DNA from: CAMAVK01 sp964362485 | GTDB lineage: Archaea > Nanobdellota > Nanobdellia > Woesearchaeales > GW2011-AR9 | Length of the DNA: 8,204 bases | Direction of reading: 5' to 3' | Assembly (NCBI GenBank): GCA_964362485.1 | Contig: CAYIEX010000078.1 | Coordinates: 1-8,204 of the forward strand | Part shown: piece by piece, positions 5,012-8,204 of the stretch | Layout of the letters: each line of letters opens with the position of its first letter | Numbering within the stretch: position 1 is the first letter of the stretch | Position numbers and translations under genes: made by a program | Notes under the pieces: model-generated | The model's input: only the letters and a program-made list of their open reading frames with translations | Told to the model about the DNA's origin: nothing | The model's database searches: none

Positions 5012-5506
5012 CTACCTGGAATAATCAGATAATAGTTTGTAAATTCGCGCTTTGAGATTTTCCACTATTACAACTTTCTCAGATGTATCTAATTTCTTAT
5101 AATTTGTCCAAAGCTCGGTGGCATCTATAGCGAGTTGCTGGAGTGGTTTCTTAAAAGGAGATGAGGGTAAGACCAAACAATCAAGAAATAAAAGATTAGA
5201 ATATAATCCTTGTACTTTATTACCGCGTAGGCAATTATCGTGATTCAACCAACGACCGGCATCGCCGTACTTCTCCCCCATTTTGGTTCGCCAATCTCGA
5301 CGTTCATTGTGTCGATTCTCAAATGTGCCAATGATCCAAGGCAACTGAATAAAATTGTAAATGTCCCGTACTGCTTCTTTTACCTCATTGTCTTGTTGAA
5401 AATGTTGTTCATAGGGGATATTTGTAAGATCAAGGGGTGTAAAGTTTTCTGTTCTTATTTCTACAATACATGTTTCTTGTCGTAATAGTTCTTCGATTGT
5501 TGCCAT
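5012..5506 (-). CDS. unrecognised cytoplasmic protein downstream of ygiQ
   Basis: A 164-residue soluble protein, mostly helical. Features visible: an N-terminal helix MATIEELLRQE, a segment rich in Glu/Gln/Asp (35-48), an Arg/Trp-rich centre (ENRHNERRDWRTKMGEKYGD, 63-82) followed by GRWLNHDNCLRGNK, and a C-terminal helical region that includes ELWTNYKKLD. The Trp/Arg/His-dense centre is the most distinctive part and could be a binding surface. ATG 5506 starts two bases after the ygiQ stop, so the two genes are almost certainly co-transcribed and possibly coupled. I do not recognise the family and see no clear catalytic motif, so a link to radical SAM chemistry is only positional. Confidence 0.65.
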   Translation of the reverse strand: MATIEELLRQETCIVEIRTENFTPLDLTNIPYEQHFQQDNEVKEAVRDIYNFIQLPWIIGTFENRHNERRDWRTKMGEKYGDAGRWLNHDNCLRGNKVQGLYSNLLFLDCLVLPSSPFKKPLQQLAIDATELWTNYKKLDTSEKVVIVENLKARIYKLLSDYSR

Positions 5507-5508
5507 TT

Positions 5509-7254
5509 TTATCCACTATCGTCACTCAAATCAACACGCTCTTCTGACATGAGTTTATTTTTCTGATCTTTCTTTTCACGCCAAGTTCTTGGGACGTACA
5601 CGGGCTTTTTAGTGCGTGTTTCAATGCCGCTGTAATATGTGGCGGTGGAGGCTGTTCCAGGAGTTGGTGTGAAGACTTGAGTCAGATTTACGAAGAGTCC
5701 TTTTTGGTTACAGAACTTTTTGAGTTCTTCCATTTCTTCCATTGATGTTGCTGGATGTGCCGCAACAAAATATGGGACAAGGCGTTTTTTGGTACCTTGT
5801 TCTTCATTGACTTTTTTAAATTCTTCAAGGAATAATTCAAACTCTTTACGGGTTGCTTTATTCATGGAGGCGAGAACTTTATCGGAGATATGTTCAGGAG
5901 CGATCTTTAGCCGGGTGGTGAATTGCATGATTTTCCGGAAGAGTTTTTGTTGATCTAAGATTATGTCGTGGCGAATGGCGGAGCGAAGTTCGAGAGATGT
6001 ATTTTGATACTTATGGTTTAGTTTTTCGACTTCTTCAAGGATTGGAATTAAATCATCACTGATTTTTCGATGGGGACAGCCCCCGCATTGTTGATTACAA
6101 TAGTCTTTTTTATTGTAGACGGTGATGTCGGTGTCGATGAGAGGGGATCGGATTTGTTCAGGGTGTTTATAGAGATCGCAATATGATCCATACATATTAA
6201 GGGTGGGTAGAGTAAGATCGTTAATTTTGGAGACGCCCTTAGCGTAGAGTGCTTCGATTTCGTTGATGATACTCTCTTTACTGCGTTTGGCAACTTCTTT
6301 GCCCTGAACCAGAGGAATGACACAAAAATTACAACTGCCCCAACAGCCGCGACCAATCACTATGGATGCTTCGAGTTTTCCAACCATGTCTTGATTAAAT
6401 TGAATGTTTTTGGTATTAGGGTGGAGTTTTCTCGTGTAAGGGAAACCATAGATCAGGTCCATTTCTGCTTCTTGCAATGTGTGGGCGGGACGGTTGTGCT
6501 GTATGAAACCTAAACCGCAAGGCTCGATGAATGGGTCGTCGGGAAGGAGATAATGGACTCTGGTCAAGAGACTGAATTTTTCTTTATCTTGGATGCATTC
6601 TTCGAAACTTGGAAGAAGACGGATGGCAGGGTCGAGTTCTTCTTTTTTAATGCGAAAAGATGTGCCGTCAATTGATTTAAGGTTGAGTTTTAGTTTGAGT
6701 TGGTCGAAGGTTTGATTTTCTGATTGTAGTTTTTGTAGGCGCTCTAATAGGGTTAGGATGGAGCGCTCGGCGTTGCCGAAGAGGAGAAGGTCAGCTTTCG
6801 TGTCGTTGAGAATTCCACGCCGCAGGGTGTTTTCTTTATAGTCAAAATGAGTAAACCGGCGAATAGTAGCCTCGACGCCTCCTAAGACGGTTATGGAGCC
6901 TTTGAAGAATTGTTTGACTTTTTGAGTATAAACCATGAGGGCGCGCTCTGGAACGAGAACACCGTCGCGTTTGCGGAGCATGGGTGTGTAATTGGCGAGC
7001 ATGGAGTCTAGAAGACCGGATGTGATGCAGAAAAAGTATTTTGGTTTGCCACAGACTTGAAAGTCTTCATCAGAGAGGGGTTGGCCGATAATGCCTACTT
7101 TGTAGCCTTTGTAGTTGAGTAGTCGCGAGAGAATAGCAATCCCAGAGAGGGGATGATCGTAATAGGGATCACCTGTAATGAAGACTACATCGAATTGGGT
7201 GAAATCGTTGTAGTACTGCTTTCCTTCTGCAAGGGTTGTGGGGAGGAACTCCAT
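5509..7254 (-). CDS. ygiQ: YgiQ-family (UPF0313) radical SAM protein
   Basis: Radical SAM enzymes use a [4Fe-4S] cluster to split S-adenosylmethionine; the reaction of the YgiQ family is not established. The N-terminus carries the family's Rossmann-like, B12-binding-type segment (DVVFITGDPYYDHPLSGIAI, residues 22-41, then YKVGIIGQP). ITVLGGVEATIRRFTHFDY (121-139) is also typical. The cluster motif is CxxxCxxC in GRGCWGSCNFC, with Cys 304, 308 and 311. A second cysteine group (Cys 386, 390, 393; CNQQCGGC) may bind another cluster or zinc. The C-terminal half has KIAPEHISDKVL, LVPYFVAAHP, VFTPTPGTASTATYYSG and VYVPRTWREKKDQ, all family signatures. At 581 residues it is shorter than E. coli YgiQ (about 740), lacking most of the extra C-terminal region. 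The start has a TATA-like box 20-28 bases upstream, giving a leaderless mRNA. Confidence 0.92.
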   Translation of the reverse strand: MEFLPTTLAEGKQYYNDFTQFDVVFITGDPYYDHPLSGIAILSRLLNYKGYKVGIIGQPLSDEDFQVCGKPKYFFCITSGLLDSMLANYTPMLRKRDGVLVPERALMVYTQKVKQFFKGSITVLGGVEATIRRFTHFDYKENTLRRGILNDTKADLLLFGNAERSILTLLERLQKLQSENQTFDQLKLKLNLKSIDGTSFRIKKEELDPAIRLLPSFEECIQDKEKFSLLTRVHYLLPDDPFIEPCGLGFIQHNRPAHTLQEAEMDLIYGFPYTRKLHPNTKNIQFNQDMVGKLEASIVIGRGCWGSCNFCVIPLVQGKEVAKRSKESIINEIEALYAKGVSKINDLTLPTLNMYGSYCDLYKHPEQIRSPLIDTDITVYNKKDYCNQQCGGCPHRKISDDLIPILEEVEKLNHKYQNTSLELRSAIRHDIILDQQKLFRKIMQFTTRLKIAPEHISDKVLASMNKATRKEFELFLEEFKKVNEEQGTKKRLVPYFVAAHPATSMEEMEELKKFCNQKGLFVNLTQVFTPTPGTASTATYYSGIETRTKKPVYVPRTWREKKDQKNKLMSEERVDLSDDSG

Positions 7255-7273
7255 ATGGTTATTGTTTGTCGTC

Positions 7274-7282
7274 TATTTTTAA
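7274..7282 (-). promoter_or_regulatory. TATA-like box for the ygiQ gene
   Basis: On the minus strand this reads TTAAAAATA, centred about 24 bases before ATG 7254. It is flanked by the small inverted repeat GTCT (7271-7274) and AGAC (7282-7285), which could be a weak operator, although so short a match may be chance. Confidence 0.45.
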
Positions 7283-7379
7283 GACTTTCGACGATTATGA
7301 GGAAGTATTTTGTATCATGTTCATTCTCATTATAAAAGTATTGTCTATTATCACTAGTTAGTAACAAATTGGCATAAAA

Positions 7380-7387
7380 TTTATAAA
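7380..7387 (+). promoter_or_regulatory. TATA-like box for the zinc-tail/HTH gene pair
   Basis: TTTATAAA is centred about 30 bases before ATG 7414 and about 45 before ATG 7429. With transcription starting near 7410 it leaves a short leader containing GAGGT (7416-7420) before ATG 7429. TATTTTTAA at 7396-7404 is a second candidate. Confidence 0.35.
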
Positions 7388-7428
7388 GAAAACCGTATTT
7401 TTAAGCTTAAATAATGAGGTATACTACT

Positions 7429-7725
7429 ATGAATCAATTAGAACAGAATGTTAGTAAATCATTCACGCTTGCCAAAAAGGACATCTTTACCCTTTTTACT
7501 CATGTGCGCCATCTTTATGGTGAAGTGGAAATGCTTCGCGCTGAAGTTGCACGCTTGCACGCAGTTCCTGCAAAGAAGGTTGTTGCGTCCAAAACATCCA
7601 CGAAAGTCCATGCTGACTCTTGTGCGTTTGCCAAGAACATTAAGCCTGTGAATAAAATTTCATTTGTATCCAAGAGCGATGCATTAAATCATGGCTATGC
7701 TGCGTGTGCTTGTTTGGTATTGTAG
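7429..7725 (+). CDS. coiled-coil protein with Ada-like zinc-binding C-terminus
   Basis: A 98-residue protein. Residues 10-44 form an amphipathic helix (DIFTLFTHVRHLYGEVEMLR) likely to make a coiled coil. A Lys/Ala/Ser linker (45-58) follows, then a compact end: VHADSCAFAKNIK (His61, Cys65), about ten residues with ISFVSKSDALNHGY, and ACAC (Cys93, Cys95). The order 'H...C...I...F.S...A...GY..C.C' resembles the small Ada-type/ComEA-associated zinc-binding domain, in which such His/Cys residues bind one zinc and often contact DNA. GAGGT at 7416-7420 lies eight bases before ATG 7429, so I prefer it; ATG 7414 would add five residues. The next gene begins directly at the stop, so the two form an operon. 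Fold call is by pattern; function unknown. Confidence 0.65.
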   Translation: MNQLEQNVSKSFTLAKKDIFTLFTHVRHLYGEVEMLRAEVARLHAVPAKKVVASKTSTKVHADSCAFAKNIKPVNKISFVSKSDALNHGYAACACLVL

Positions 7726-8187
7726 ATGAAATATACTGTCCTTGAGAGTATCGGATTACTTGAAGTGAAGGTTCCTACCAAAGTAAGAATTGATTGCGAG
7801 GAACATAGTCCACAAGCGGTGCTAACCAGTCTTATTGCGGCAGCGTATGATTTGTCTAGGGAATTTGGAGTTGCGGGTTTGGGTGGGTTGGCTGCTCTGG
7901 GTTCACCAGAATATCTTTCGACTGCGGAAGCAGCGAGTTTACTTAATTATGATTCTACGCGCTCAGTTGTTGATCGTTTATTTGGACGTCAGGATACACG
8001 TGTTCCTAGCGGCGTACATTTGTCTTATTATTCAGGACGTCCTATGACTTTACAAATCCGAATGGAGGGTAGGGGGTACGTGATGGATGGAGCTCATGTT
8101 TTTGATCGAGATATTATCCCTATTGGTGCTCTATTTAAGCGAGCGAATGAACTGCTTCCCATTGTAAGTCAAGAGTTGTTGTACTAA
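7726..8187 (+). CDS. protein with helix-turn-helix-like segment, unrecognised
   Basis: A 153-residue soluble protein. The N-terminal part contains VKVPTKVRIDCEEHSP and a hydrophobic helix (AVLTSLIAAAYDLSREFG), followed by a Gly-rich turn. Residues 63-85 (EYLSTAEAASLLNYDSTRSV) match the shape of the MerR/excisionase-type helix-turn-helix 'yLst.EAA.lL..s...V..l', but with an extra Asn-Tyr-Asp at the turn. The C-terminal half (LQIRMEGRGYVMDGAHVFDR and onward) looks like a small alpha/beta domain. Its ATG immediately follows the TAG of the zinc-tail gene, so they are co-transcribed. A DNA-binding or nucleic-acid-associated role for the pair is plausible but inferred; the helix-turn-helix call is only moderate. 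Confidence 0.6.
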   Translation: MKYTVLESIGLLEVKVPTKVRIDCEEHSPQAVLTSLIAAAYDLSREFGVAGLGGLAALGSPEYLSTAEAASLLNYDSTRSVVDRLFGRQDTRVPSGVHLSYYSGRPMTLQIRMEGRGYVMDGAHVFDRDIIPIGALFKRANELLPIVSQELLY

Positions 8188-8189
8188 AA

Positions 8190-8204
8190 ATGAGAACGAT
8201 CTAT
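8190..8204 (+). CDS. start of a next gene, cut by the window edge
   Basis: ATG at 8190, two bases after the stop of the preceding gene, opens five codons (MRTIY) before the window ends. The tight spacing matches the rest of this strand and suggests the operon continues, but nothing more can be read. Confidence 0.35.

Noticed and set aside
6048..6356. Minus-strand 102-residue frame inside ygiQ
   Set aside because: An alternative frame across the radical SAM core, which is strongly supported in its own frame.
1..8204. CRISPR array, tRNA, rRNA or insertion sequence
   Set aside because: No regularly spaced direct repeats, no tRNA-like fold or conserved TpsiC/CCA pattern, no transposase or terminal inverted repeats were seen.

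Overview
The window looks like part of an archaeal chromosome, most likely from a small-genome DPANN-type lineage (Woesearchaeota-like; this placement is inference). The base composition is AT-rich and the genes are packed tightly. Several genes have a TATA-like box about 25 bases before the start codon with no room for a leader (leaderless mRNAs at 2756, 2986, 4941 and 7254), while others have Shine-Dalgarno-like sites (66, 451, 1186). The YgiQ-type radical SAM protein, the M50-like membrane protein and the mix of leaderless and SD starts fit such an organism.

Left part (1-2187): a very AT-rich, gene-decayed region. It holds a two-helix membrane protein (66-386), the broken front end of an RHS/YD-repeat surface protein (451-689), a Lys/Glu-rich out-of-frame tail (679-786), and three consecutive membrane proteins (749-1951) whose layout suggests an operon. 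One of these has a PH-like C-terminal domain. They are followed by a second decayed, Asn/Thr-rich surface-protein fragment (about 1968-2187). My inference is a degraded polymorphic-toxin (RHS) locus in which the toxin gene is dead and small membrane genes, possibly immunity proteins, remain.

Middle part (2136-4440): an unrecognised cytoplasmic protein on the minus strand diverges from a plus-strand three-gene operon. The operon encodes an M50/site-2-protease-like protein that has lost the HExxH zinc motif (a probable pseudoprotease), a four-helix membrane protein and a small unrecognised protein. The roughly 200-base divergent intergenic region is unusually structured. It has two clear hairpins, and the loop of one carries a 10-base match complementary to the first codons of the leaderless pseudoprotease mRNA.

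Right part (4441-8204): three minus-strand genes, a YgiQ-family radical SAM enzyme (5509-7254) followed 2 bases later by an unrecognised protein (5012-5506), and a separately promoted unrecognised protein (4441-4941). Divergent from ygiQ is a plus-strand pair: a coiled-coil protein with an Ada-like His/Cys zinc-binding tail (7429-7725) and, directly abutting, a protein with a helix-turn-helix-like segment (7726-8187). A further gene appears to begin at 8190.

No tRNA, rRNA, CRISPR array, transposase or integrase was seen.
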